Assembly (NCBI GenBank): GCA_903918315.1
Contig: CAIXEA010000011.1
Coordinates: 1-37,236, forward strand
Origin: an uncultured Acetobacteraceae bacterium
Lineage (GTDB): Bacteria > Pseudomonadota > Alphaproteobacteria > Acetobacterales > Acetobacteraceae
DNA length: 37,236 nt
Direction of reading: 5' to 3'
A program made the position numbers and the translations under genes. Position 1 is the stretch's first letter. Each line of letters begins with the position of its first letter. The notes below the pieces were generated by a model. The model had not been told where the DNA came from. It saw only the letters and a list, made by a program, of their open reading frames with translations, and made no database searches. Of the stretch, positions 23,236-30,259 are shown one piece after another.

Positions 23236-24005
23236 ACCGCCGTCCGCCCGCCATCGACGAACAGATTGACCCCGTTGATATAGCGCCCGGCGTCGGAGCA
23301 CAGCAGCATCGCCGCGCCCGTCAGATCGTCGGGCGTGCCCAGCCGGCCGGCGGGGATGCGCTGGATGATGCCCGCGGCCTCGGTCTGCATCTGCACCTTG
23401 TTGCGCGCGGTCAGGATCGCCCCAGGGGCGAGGTTGTTCACCGTCACGCCCTGACCGCCGAATTGCCGCGCCAGGCTGAGGGTCCAGTTCAACTGGGCAG
23501 CCTTGGTGCCGGCATAGACCAGCATGGCGGGGTGTGGACGTTCCTGCTGCACGCTGCCGATGGTCACCACCCGGCCCCAGCCGCGTTCGGCCATCGGCGG
23601 GACCAGGGCCTGCAGCAATTCCATCGTGGTGCGCAGGTTGACCGCGATCTGCCGATCGAACCGGTCGCGGGTGATGGTGCGGAAATCCTCCACCAGCTCG
23701 ATGGAGGCATTCAGCACCAGAATGTCGATCGGGGCCCAGGCGGTCACACAGGCGGCGAGGTGGTGGCCGGCATCGTCGAGGGCGAAATCCTGCCCGAAGG
23801 CCGCCGCCTGTCCGCCCATGGCGTGGATTTCGGCAACGACGGCGCTGGCGTCGGCGGCTTCCTCCGCCGTGCCGGCGTGATGCACCGCGACCCGTGCACC
23901 CGCCCCGGCCAGGCCCAACGCGATGGCACGGCCGATTTCCCGGCGGGCTCCGGTCACCAGAGCGGTGCGCCCGGTCAGGCGGAAGGTGGCGAAGGGATCG
24001 GACAT
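23232..24005 (-). CDS. SDR family oxidoreductase
   Basis: A 257-residue classical SDR. The cofactor loop is VTGARREIGRAIA (18-30), with Arg-Glu where GIG usually has Gly-Ile. LNAS replaces NNAG. Catalytic Ser lies in VTIGSVQQ, Tyr and Lys in YAGTK and Asn in AVNLRTTM. The ending RYINGVNLFVDGG is canonical for FabG-like enzymes. Substrate unknown. The start at 24005 has AGGAG seven bases upstream on the minus strand. It is coupled to the downstream EEP gene through a four-base overlap and diverges from the carboxymuconolactone-decarboxylase-like gene with 90 bases between the starts. Confidence 0.88.
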   Translation of the reverse strand: MSDPFATFRLTGRTALVTGARREIGRAIALGLAGAGARVAVHHAGTAEEAADASAVVAEIHAMGGQAAAFGQDFALDDAGHHLAACVTAWAPIDILVLNASIELVEDFRTITRDRFDRQIAVNLRTTMELLQALVPPMAERGWGRVVTIGSVQQERPHPAMLVYAGTKAAQLNWTLSLARQFGGQGVTVNNLAPGAILTARNKVQMQTEAAGIIQRIPAGRLGTPDDLTGAAMLLCSDAGRYINGVNLFVDGGRTAV

Positions 24006-24095
24006 GGATGGGCTCCTGCTTGGCGTTTGCCGTCACTCTGGACGGGATCGGATCGCTCGGCCAGGATCGGGCTATTGAAACACAAGGAAACCATC

Positions 24096-24644
24096 ATGGC
24101 GCGCGTTCCCTATCTGGAAGTCTCCGACCTCGCGGAGGAGGATAAAGACCTGCTGAAGCGGCCGATCTGGCTGTTCAAGGCGCTGGTGAATTCGCCCAAG
24201 GCGGCGCGGGCGTTTTCGGGCCTGGGGCAATATATCCGCTATGGCAGCAAACTCGACTCCCGCCTGCGCGAACTCGCCATTCTCCAGGTCGGCTGGCTGG
24301 CGAAGTCGCCCTATGAATGGTCGCATCATGTGAAGCTCGGGCATGATTTTGGCGTCACCGATGCCGATGTGCAGGCGCTGATCGACGACACCGATGGCAA
24401 GCCCACGAACCTGGACGCGATGTCGCTGCTGGTGCTGAAAGCGGCGCGGGAGATCACCGCCGGTGGCGAAATGACCGCCGAGACCTTCGCCGCCGTGCAG
24501 GCCGCATTGGGCAACGAGCTGGCGGTGGATCTGACGCTGACGATCGCGTTCTACAACGCGGTGGTGCGGGTGCTGGGCACGCTCAAGATCGATGTCGAGC
24601 CGGATTACCAGCCCTATCTGGATCAGTTCCCGCTGCGTCCGTAA
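24096..24644 (+). CDS. Carboxymuconolactone decarboxylase/AhpD-like protein
   Basis: A 182-residue all-helical protein of the CMD superfamily. SRLRELAILQVGWLAKSPYEWSHHVKLG carries the typical Arg-Glu and Glu-Trp-His pattern of the active-site region. There is no CxxC motif, so it belongs to the decarboxylase-like rather than the AhpD peroxidase type. Relatives include 4-carboxymuconolactone decarboxylase and many uncharacterised proteins of aromatic and steroid degradation clusters. The start at 24096 has AAGGA about seven bases upstream; an upstream in-frame extension overlaps the SDR antisense and is rejected. Its C-terminus faces a CoA-transferase gene across a 10-bp hairpin. Confidence 0.85.
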   Translation: MARVPYLEVSDLAEEDKDLLKRPIWLFKALVNSPKAARAFSGLGQYIRYGSKLDSRLRELAILQVGWLAKSPYEWSHHVKLGHDFGVTDADVQALIDDTDGKPTNLDAMSLLVLKAAREITAGGEMTAETFAAVQAALGNELAVDLTLTIAFYNAVVRVLGTLKIDVEPDYQPYLDQFPLRP

Positions 24645-24655
24645 CGGCGCAGTGT

Positions 24656-24687
24656 TTCCTCCACCGTCTGGCGGGATGGTGGAGGAA
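24656..24687. terminator. Bidirectional terminator-like hairpin between convergent genes
   Basis: TTCCTCCACC (24656-24665) pairs perfectly with GGTGGAGGAA (24678-24687) around a 12-base loop. It sits between the CMD-like gene (plus, ends 24644) and a CoA-transferase gene (minus, ends 24694). No long T-tract, but the position and perfect 10-bp stem fit a shared terminator. Confidence 0.6.
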
Positions 24688-24693
24688 GCCGGA

Positions 24694-25893
24694 TCAAATC
24701 ACCCCGTCGGCTTTCAGGCGCGCCAGCTCCGTGCCCGACAGGCCCAGCCATTCGCCATAGACCGCTTCGTTATGTTCACCCACATGCGGGCTTAATGTGG
24801 TGGGCACTTTGTCGGTCCCGTGGAAGCGCAGGGCGCTGTTGGGGACGACGATCGGATAATCGTAGTCGTAATGATCCACCCATTCCAGGGTGCCGCGGCC
24901 GTGCATGTGCGGGTCGTTCATGACCTCTTCGATGTCGCGGACGGGGGCGCAGGGGACCTTGGCCTTGCTGGTGGCGGCGAAGATGGTGGCGCGGGTATTG
25001 GCATTGGTCCAGGCGTTCACCACCGCTTCCGTCTGGTCGTAATTTGCCACCCGGGCGGTGTTGGTCAGGAACCGGGGATCGTCCTTCAAATCCTCCCGCC
25101 CCATGGCGCGCAGCAGGTTCTGCCACTGGTTTTCCGTCACCAGAATGATCGCCACATGGCCATCGGCGGCTTTGTAGACATTGTACGGTGCGCGGTTGTG
25201 GTTGGCGAAGGCATTGCCGGTGCGCGGCGGGATGGTGCGTCCGGCGCGATGATACTGATCCAAAACGGTGGCGAGGCAGGGATACACCGCCTCCACCATG
25301 GCCACCTCGACAAGCCGGCCGATGCCCGTGCGTTCGCGTTCCAACAGGCCGGTCATGAGCGCGCCATAGAGATGCGCGCCGCCGAGGATATCGACATAGG
25401 GCGCGCCGGTCCGCAGCGGCGGGCCGTCGGCGTAGCCGGTGGTGCTCATGACGCCCGACGCCGCCTGCACGGTGAAATCCATCGCGAGGTTATCGCGATC
25501 CGGTCCCGACAGGCCGAACCCGGTGGCGGAGGCATAGACCATGCGCGGATTGATCTCGTGCAGCACCGAGAACCCGACGCCGAGACGGTCCATCACCCCG
25601 GGCGCATAATTCTCCACCAGCGCATCGGCTTTCAGGACCAGCTTGCGCAGGATCGCCTTCCCTTCCTCGGCTTTCAGATTGAGCGTGATGCCGCGCTTAT
25701 TGGCGTTCAGCATCGCCACGGGCATGGAGGTTTCCTTGCCCGGCGGCGCCATCAGCCGCAGGCTTTCGCCGCCCGGCGGCTCGATCTTGATGACATCGGC
25801 GCCGGCCTTGGCCGCCATCATGGTGGCGTAGGGCCCCTGATAGAACTGCGTGAAATCAAGGATGGTGTATCCCGCCAAAGGCACGTTCAACAT
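24694..25893 (-). CDS. Family III (CaiB/BaiF) CoA-transferase, copy A
   Basis: A 399-residue formyl-CoA transferase/CaiB-type enzyme. ILDFTQFYQGPYATMMAAKAG and ADVIKIEPPGGE form the N-terminal CoA-binding Rossmann half. The catalytic Asp that forms the acyl anhydride is Asp139 in NLAMDFTVQA, aligned with Asp169 of formyl-CoA transferase. NGHGRGT-like DPHMHGRGTLE near residue 335 is standard. It should move CoA between two carboxylic acids. It is preceded by a paralogous copy on the same strand (three bases between stop and start), so the two are probably one operon and may form a heteromer or act on different acids. Confidence 0.92.
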   Translation of the reverse strand: MLNVPLAGYTILDFTQFYQGPYATMMAAKAGADVIKIEPPGGESLRLMAPPGKETSMPVAMLNANKRGITLNLKAEEGKAILRKLVLKADALVENYAPGVMDRLGVGFSVLHEINPRMVYASATGFGLSGPDRDNLAMDFTVQAASGVMSTTGYADGPPLRTGAPYVDILGGAHLYGALMTGLLERERTGIGRLVEVAMVEAVYPCLATVLDQYHRAGRTIPPRTGNAFANHNRAPYNVYKAADGHVAIILVTENQWQNLLRAMGREDLKDDPRFLTNTARVANYDQTEAVVNAWTNANTRATIFAATSKAKVPCAPVRDIEEVMNDPHMHGRGTLEWVDHYDYDYPIVVPNSALRFHGTDKVPTTLSPHVGEHNEAVYGEWLGLSGTELARLKADGVI

Positions 25894-25896
25894 GGC

Positions 25897-27084
25897 TCAG
25901 ATCACTCCGTCATTTCGTAACGAATCCAGTTCTGCCTGGGACAGGCCGAGCCAGCCGCCATATACCTCATCATTATGCTGACCGATCCGCGGGCTTGGCC
26001 GCGTCGGCGCCACGTCCTGGCCGTGCAGACGCAGCGGCGTCGTTGGCATCACGACATGGCCGAGGTCGGGGTGATCGATCCATTCCAGCATGCCGCGGCC
26101 GTGCATGTGTTCATCGCGCATCACTTCGGTCACATCGCGCACCGGGGCGAGCGGAATACGGTGCTTCTGCGCCTGGGCAACGGCTTCGTCCTTGGTCAAA
26201 GACCCGGTCCAGGCGCCGACGATGGCATTGACTTCCTCAGCATGGGCGGAACGGTCGTGCATGGTGCGGTAGCGCGGATCCTGCTTGAGTTCCGGCTTGC
26301 CGGCGGCGTCGAGGATATTATGCCAATGGCCTTCCGTGCCGGTATGGATGGCGACGAAACCATCCTTGGCGGGGTAGACACCGAACGGCGCGATGGCGCC
26401 GGTGCCCTCATTGCCGGTGCGGCCAGGAACCTTGCCGGTTCGATTATATTGCTCCAGCGATCCCGCGAGGGTGTAGTAAACCGCTTCCTGCATCGCGATT
26501 TCAACCAGGCAGCCCTTGCCGCTACGATGGCGCTCATGCAGCGCGGTCAGAATGCCACCGTAGAGATGCGTCCCGCCCATGAAGTCAGCGACCGTCACAC
26601 CCGCGCGCACCGGCGGGCCGCCGGCGAAACCGGTGATGCTCATGATCCCCGACGCGGCCTGCACCGTCATATCCATGGCCAGATTGTCGCGGCTCGGCCC
26701 GCTGAGGCCGTAGCCGGTGCCGGAGGCATAGATCAGGCGCGGATTGATCGCGCGCAGCACCTCATAGCCAACGCCGAGACGGTCCATCGCGCCGGGGCCG
26801 AAATTTTCCAGCAGTACGTCGGCGCGCCTGACCATGTCGAACAGCAGCGCCCGGCCTCGTTCGGTTTTCAGATTGAGCGTGATGGCGCGTTTGTTGGCGT
26901 TCAGCATGGCGAACGACATGGTTGTCTTGGCGCCGGGCGGCGTTCGATGGCGCAACGGCTCCCCGCGCGGCGGCTCGATCTTGATGACATTGGCGCCGGC
27001 CTTCGCCATCAGAACGGTGGCGTAGGAGCCTTGGAAAATCTGGCCGAAGTCGAGCACGGTGATGTCGGAAAGGGGCATGGACAT
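25897..27084 (-). CDS. Family III (CaiB/BaiF) CoA-transferase, copy B
   Basis: A 395-residue paralogue of the gene that follows it. The two share long identical blocks, for example AMLNANKR and NLAMD, with the catalytic Asp here at residue 138. VIKIEPPRGEPLRHR and EHMHGRGMLEW are typical. Catalytic residues look complete in both copies, so neither is an obvious non-catalytic subunit. The start at 27084 gives MSMPLSD; ATG 27078 is an alternative. The 55-base gap upstream of it holds AAGGA, a TATAAT-like element close to the ATG and a perfect 12-base palindrome, so a local promoter is possible. The crotonase gene upstream is on the same strand. Confidence 0.92.
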   Translation of the reverse strand: MSMPLSDITVLDFGQIFQGSYATVLMAKAGANVIKIEPPRGEPLRHRTPPGAKTTMSFAMLNANKRAITLNLKTERGRALLFDMVRRADVLLENFGPGAMDRLGVGYEVLRAINPRLIYASGTGYGLSGPSRDNLAMDMTVQAASGIMSITGFAGGPPVRAGVTVADFMGGTHLYGGILTALHERHRSGKGCLVEIAMQEAVYYTLAGSLEQYNRTGKVPGRTGNEGTGAIAPFGVYPAKDGFVAIHTGTEGHWHNILDAAGKPELKQDPRYRTMHDRSAHAEEVNAIVGAWTGSLTKDEAVAQAQKHRIPLAPVRDVTEVMRDEHMHGRGMLEWIDHPDLGHVVMPTTPLRLHGQDVAPTRPSPRIGQHNDEVYGGWLGLSQAELDSLRNDGVI

Positions 27085-27116
27085 GAGGATTATAGGGTCC
27101 TTATTAGGAATAACTG

Positions 27117-27128
27117 ATCGTGCACGAT
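27117..27128. promoter_or_regulatory. Perfect 12-base palindrome upstream of the CoA-transferase pair
   Basis: ATCGTGCACGAT at 27117-27128 is self-complementary. It lies 33 bases upstream of the copy B start and 12 bases after the crotonase stop on the minus strand. It could be an operator half of a small regulator or chance; only one copy was noticed. Confidence 0.25.
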
Positions 27129-27139
27129 TTCGACCGCTT

Positions 27140-27928
27140 TCAGCGCCCTTTGAACACCGGCCTGCGGCGTTCCCGCCAGGCCTGGTGGCTTTCGGCCTTG
27201 TCCTCGGTCATTTCCAGAACGGCGAAGCGGTAGAGATCGCCGAGCACGGCCTCCGATAGTGGGCTGTCGTAACCGGATCGGAGCGACTCTTTCGTGACCC
27301 GGGCGGCCAATGGCGGTTGATCCGCGATATGCAGCGCGACCTCCATCGCTTTGTCCAGCAGCTTGTCCGGCGGCACCAGCCATTGCGCGAGGCCGATGCG
27401 GAACGCTTCCTCGGCTTGCAGCGGGAAGCCGTAGGCCAGCCGCATGGCCATGCCCTTGCCGACCCAGCGGGCGACGCGAATGGTGCCGCCCTGGGCGGGC
27501 ATGATGCCGAGGCGGCTTTGCGGCAGGCGCCACTCCGCGGCCTCGGAGGCGACGATCATGTCGCAGCAATAGGTGACGATGCAGCCGATGCCGATGGCAT
27601 ATCCGTTCACGGCGGCGATGATGGGTTTGGAGAAGTCGGTGACCAGCGTGATCGCGCTGCGGCGGCGGCGCTCCGGCAGTTCATCGAGGAAATCCGCCAT
27701 GGAATCATGGGCATGCGTCTTTGGGTTCTTCAGATCCGCGCCGGCGCTGAAGGCATTGCCGGCGGGGTCGCCGGTCAGGATGACGCTGCGTATGTCCTTG
27801 TCGGCTTCCAGCTTCGGCAGGATATCGATGAAGCCTTCGTTATAGGCCTCACACCAGGCGTTGCGCGCCTCCGGGCGGCTGAGTGTCAGAATCGCGACCT
27901 GGCCGCGCTTCTCGCAGAGCAATGGCAT
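27140..27928 (-). CDS. Crotonase-family protein lacking both hydratase glutamates
   Basis: A 262-residue enoyl-CoA hydratase/isomerase-fold protein. The oxyanion-hole segments NAFSAGADLK and NGYAIGIGC are present. At the positions of the two catalytic Glu of classical enoyl-CoA hydratase (Glu144 and Glu164 in the rat enzyme) it has Gln137 (LPQSRLG) and Arg163 (GMAMRLAYG). It therefore probably does not hydrate enoyl-CoA in the usual way; isomerase, hydrolase, decarboxylase or C-C lyase chemistry are known alternatives in the fold. It is upstream of the two CoA-transferase genes on the same strand, which suggests an acyl-CoA substrate, and diverges from an intact crotonase gene. A purine-rich ribosome binding site precedes the ATG. 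Confidence 0.85.
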   Translation of the reverse strand: MPLLCEKRGQVAILTLSRPEARNAWCEAYNEGFIDILPKLEADKDIRSVILTGDPAGNAFSAGADLKNPKTHAHDSMADFLDELPERRRRSAITLVTDFSKPIIAAVNGYAIGIGCIVTYCCDMIVASEAAEWRLPQSRLGIMPAQGGTIRVARWVGKGMAMRLAYGFPLQAEEAFRIGLAQWLVPPDKLLDKAMEVALHIADQPPLAARVTKESLRSGYDSPLSEAVLGDLYRFAVLEMTEDKAESHQAWRERRRPVFKGR

Positions 27929-28033
27929 TGTTCACGTCCCCCTTCGTCTTGTTGTCCCGCGCGTTCCGGCGCAGGCTTGAGGCGACACAGGCTAGACCCG
28001 AACGGGGCGCCTGTCAGGTGGCAGGAGGGAACG

Positions 28034-28834
28034 ATGGCTGAGACTGATGAACGCCAATATGTTGACTATGAATGCAAGGACCACATCGTCACGATCGCGA
28101 TGAACCGTCCGGAGAAACTGAACGCCGTCAGCGATGAGGTCGTTCGTCAATTGATCGCGGCGATGCGTCGATTCGATGCCGATCCAGATGCGTTCGTGGC
28201 GATCCTGTGCGGGCGGGGGAGGGCGTTTTGCAGCGGCGCCGATGTGTTACAACGGCAACTACGCTCGCGGGAGGAGTTCGAACGCCTCGGCGGCCCGCAG
28301 GGGCACGGCGCCAATTCCGGTGATCTGCTGACCCAGTCGGTCAACTACAAGCCCGTGATCTGCGCCGTCCATGGCTACGTGTTAGGCCTGGGTCTTGGCA
28401 TGATGCTGGACTGCGATCTGATCGTCGCGGAAGAGGGAACGAAATTGCAACTGACCGAAACTTCCCGCGGGTTGGGCGCGGCGAAGCATTGGGCACAGTT
28501 CCATTTCCGCAATGCCGGCGCGTTTGGCGATGAGGTCGCGTTGACCGGCCGTTATTTCACCGCCGAGGAAGCGCATGCCGCCAACGTGATCAACAAGCTG
28601 GCGCCAAAGGGCCAGGTGATGGATGTCGCATGGGCGTTGGCGCGGCAGGTGGCGTCAAACCCGCCGCTCTCGGTGCGGGCGACGGTGCGCACACGGCGGT
28701 TTACACTGGCGCAATATACGCGGGAAGCCGCGTTCCAGATGGCGCCGATGAAGCTCTATCTGACGGAGGATTTCCACGAGGCGGCACTGGCTTTTAAAGA
28801 AAAGCGCAAGCCGCGGCCGTTCACGGGAAAGTGA
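28034..28834 (+). CDS. Enoyl-CoA hydratase/isomerase family protein with intact glutamates
   Basis: A 266-residue crotonase. MNRPEKLNAVS, RAFCSGAD (oxyanion hole, about 64-70) and HGYVLGLGLGM are standard. Both catalytic glutamates are at the expected sites: Glu142 in QLTETSRGLG and Glu167 in GDEVALTG. It should hydrate or isomerise an enoyl-CoA. The start at 28034 is set by AGGAGGGA (28023-28030); an open frame extends far upstream but is antisense to the divergent crotonase gene. The 105 bases between the two divergent starts must contain both promoters; no clear consensus was seen. A strong bidirectional terminator follows it. Confidence 0.92.
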   Translation: MAETDERQYVDYECKDHIVTIAMNRPEKLNAVSDEVVRQLIAAMRRFDADPDAFVAILCGRGRAFCSGADVLQRQLRSREEFERLGGPQGHGANSGDLLTQSVNYKPVICAVHGYVLGLGLGMMLDCDLIVAEEGTKLQLTETSRGLGAAKHWAQFHFRNAGAFGDEVALTGRYFTAEEAHAANVINKLAPKGQVMDVAWALARQVASNPPLSVRATVRTRRFTLAQYTREAAFQMAPMKLYLTEDFHEAALAFKEKRKPRPFTGK

Positions 28835-28836
28835 AC

Positions 28837-28872
28837 AAAAAAGGTCCTGGCGCACCCACGCCAGGACCTTTT
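28837..28872. terminator. Strong bidirectional intrinsic terminator
   Basis: An A-run (28837-28842), the stem GGTCCTGGCG (28843-28852), a 6-base loop, the perfect complement CGCCAGGACC (28859-28868) and TTTT (28869-28872). It is located between the convergent crotonase gene and the mucR-type gene and works for both strands. Confidence 0.9.
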
Positions 28873-28877
28873 CAGGC

Positions 28878-29312
28878 CTAGTCCTGGCCGCGGCGCGGGC
28901 CGGGCTTACGTCCGCCGCGCTTGACCTGTGCTGAACGCCCCAGGCCCATTTGCTTGGCCAGGGCGGAACGGGTTTCCGCGTAATTCGGCGCCACCGTCGG
29001 ATAATTAGCGGGCAAATTCCATTTCGCCCGGTATTGTTCGACAGTCATATTATGTTCGGTCATCAGGTGGCGCTTCAGCATCGTCATTTGCTTGCCGTCT
29101 TCCAGGCAAACGATGTGATCGGCGAACACCGACTTGGTGATGGGAACAGCCGGTTTCAGTTCTGGTTCTGGAACCGATGCGACTTCACCCAGTGAAGCAA
29201 GCGTTTGATAAACTTCCCGGATCAGTGCGGGTAGCGCTTCGACCGCGACGGGGTTGCGCTGAACATGCGCGCTTACGATTTGGGCGGTGAGGCCCAGTAC
29301 GTCTTCAGCCAT
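28878..29312 (-). CDS. Ros/MucR family transcriptional regulator
   Basis: A 144-residue zinc-finger-like DNA-binding protein. The MucR core runs from VCLEDGKQMTMLKRHL to EQYRAKWNLPANYPTVAPNYAETRSALAKQMGLG, with Cys69, Asp72, His82 and His87 at the four ligand positions; Asp in the second place is a known variant of this family. The N-terminal half (LTAQIVSAHVQRNPVAVEALPALI) is the oligomerisation region. The C-terminal tail is basic (KRGGRKPGPRRG). MucR proteins act as H-NS-like silencers of AT-rich promoters controlling exopolysaccharide, motility and virulence genes in alphaproteobacteria. A long T/A-rich region lies upstream of the gene. It is separated from the crotonase gene by the terminator and transcribed alone. 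Confidence 0.93.
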   Translation of the reverse strand: MAEDVLGLTAQIVSAHVQRNPVAVEALPALIREVYQTLASLGEVASVPEPELKPAVPITKSVFADHIVCLEDGKQMTMLKRHLMTEHNMTVEQYRAKWNLPANYPTVAPNYAETRSALAKQMGLGRSAQVKRGGRKPGPRRGQD

Positions 29313-29459
29313 GGTTGTCGTCCCAACAGATTATCCGCGTTCTGGTAACCCATTCGTGCGGCTTTGGCTATATCCTTCCGATTTGACTTTTTTTTGAGGG
29401 AATTTGCTCTTGGCGATCTGTCTCGGCATAATAGAGGAATCGCTAAATGGGATTCGGTC

Positions 29460-30242
29460 ATGGAACTCGGCTTAAACGGTAAAGTTGCTTTGGTAACGGG
29501 CGCGAGCCGCGGAATAGGTGCCGCGATCTGCGCCGAACTGGCGCGGGAAGGAATGGATATTTGTCTTGTCGCGCGCGATGCCGCGGCCATGGCGGATGTC
29601 GCCGCGAGCCTCGGCAATAGCGCCATAAAGACACATATCCACACGGCTGATTTGCGGCAAACAGACGCCGCGCAAAGCGCGGTGGACGCCGCAATCGCCA
29701 GATTTGGCCGCCTGGATCTGGTCGTTAATAACGCCGGTGCGACCAAACGCGCTGATTTCTTCACCCTGACCGAAGATGACTGGCAGGACGGTTTCGCGTT
29801 GAAATTCCACGGTTATGTGCGGATGACGCGGGCTGCCTGGCCGCATCTGCGCGCCACCAAAGGCTCGGTCGTCAACATCGTCGGGATCGGCGCCCGCGGT
29901 GGTTCGGCCGAATTTACAATCGGCGGTTCGGTCAACGTCGCTTTGCTCAATTTCACCAAGGCAATGGCCGATATTGGTATCGAGCAGGGCGTGCGCGTGA
30001 ACGCGATCAACCCAGGATTGATAGAAACAGATCGCTTTTCACGAAATGTTGAACGCACCATGCGCGAACGCGGAATCGAAAGAGAATCGGCGTTGAAATT
30101 CCTTCTCAGTACCTCGCGCACGAACCGCGTTGGCCGTCCGGATGAAATTGGCGCCCTGGTTGCGTTCCTTGCTTCGGAGAAATCCGATTTTATGCAAGGT
30201 TCGATTGTGGATATTGATGGCGGTTCCAACCGCGCGTTGTAA
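29460..30242 (+). CDS. Divergent SDR family protein without the catalytic tetrad
   Basis: A 260-residue SDR. The cofactor loop VTGASRGIGAAI (12-23) and NNAG (90-93) are perfect, and it ends DFMQGSIVDIDGG. By eye alignment, however, the catalytic Asn, Ser, Tyr and Lys are replaced by Lys115, Gly142, Gly155 and Asn159; the usual YxxxK region reads GGSVNVALLNFTK. I recall a group of SDRs with a similar GGAANAAL-type stretch, so this is probably a subfamily trait and not decay. The enzyme may use another mechanism or bind cofactor without reduction. Codon use appears a little less GC-rich than in its neighbours. It follows the divergent mucR-type gene and precedes the MmgE/PrpD gene by 17 bases. 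Confidence 0.85.
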   Translation: MELGLNGKVALVTGASRGIGAAICAELAREGMDICLVARDAAAMADVAASLGNSAIKTHIHTADLRQTDAAQSAVDAAIARFGRLDLVVNNAGATKRADFFTLTEDDWQDGFALKFHGYVRMTRAAWPHLRATKGSVVNIVGIGARGGSAEFTIGGSVNVALLNFTKAMADIGIEQGVRVNAINPGLIETDRFSRNVERTMRERGIERESALKFLLSTSRTNRVGRPDEIGALVAFLASEKSDFMQGSIVDIDGGSNRAL

Positions 30243-30259
30243 TCAGGGACGTTCCTGCC

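Noticed and set aside
22534-24036. A 500-codon minus-strand frame that would fuse sequence upstream to the EEP domain
   Set aside because: Its first half is a shadow of the SDR gene in another frame; the EEP protein starts at GTG 23235, overlapping the SDR stop.
23463-24095. A long N-terminal extension of the CMD-like protein
   Set aside because: Antisense to the SDR gene, and AAGGA before ATG 24096 gives the family-sized protein.
27317-28033. Upstream extension of the intact crotonase by 239 codons
   Set aside because: It is antisense to the divergent crotonase gene, and AGGAGGGA before ATG 28034 marks the real start.
28878-29312. Loss of a zinc ligand in the MucR-type regulator (Asp72 instead of Cys)
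   Set aside because: CLED-type fingers are, as far as I know, a common variant in this family, so this is not evidence of inactivation.
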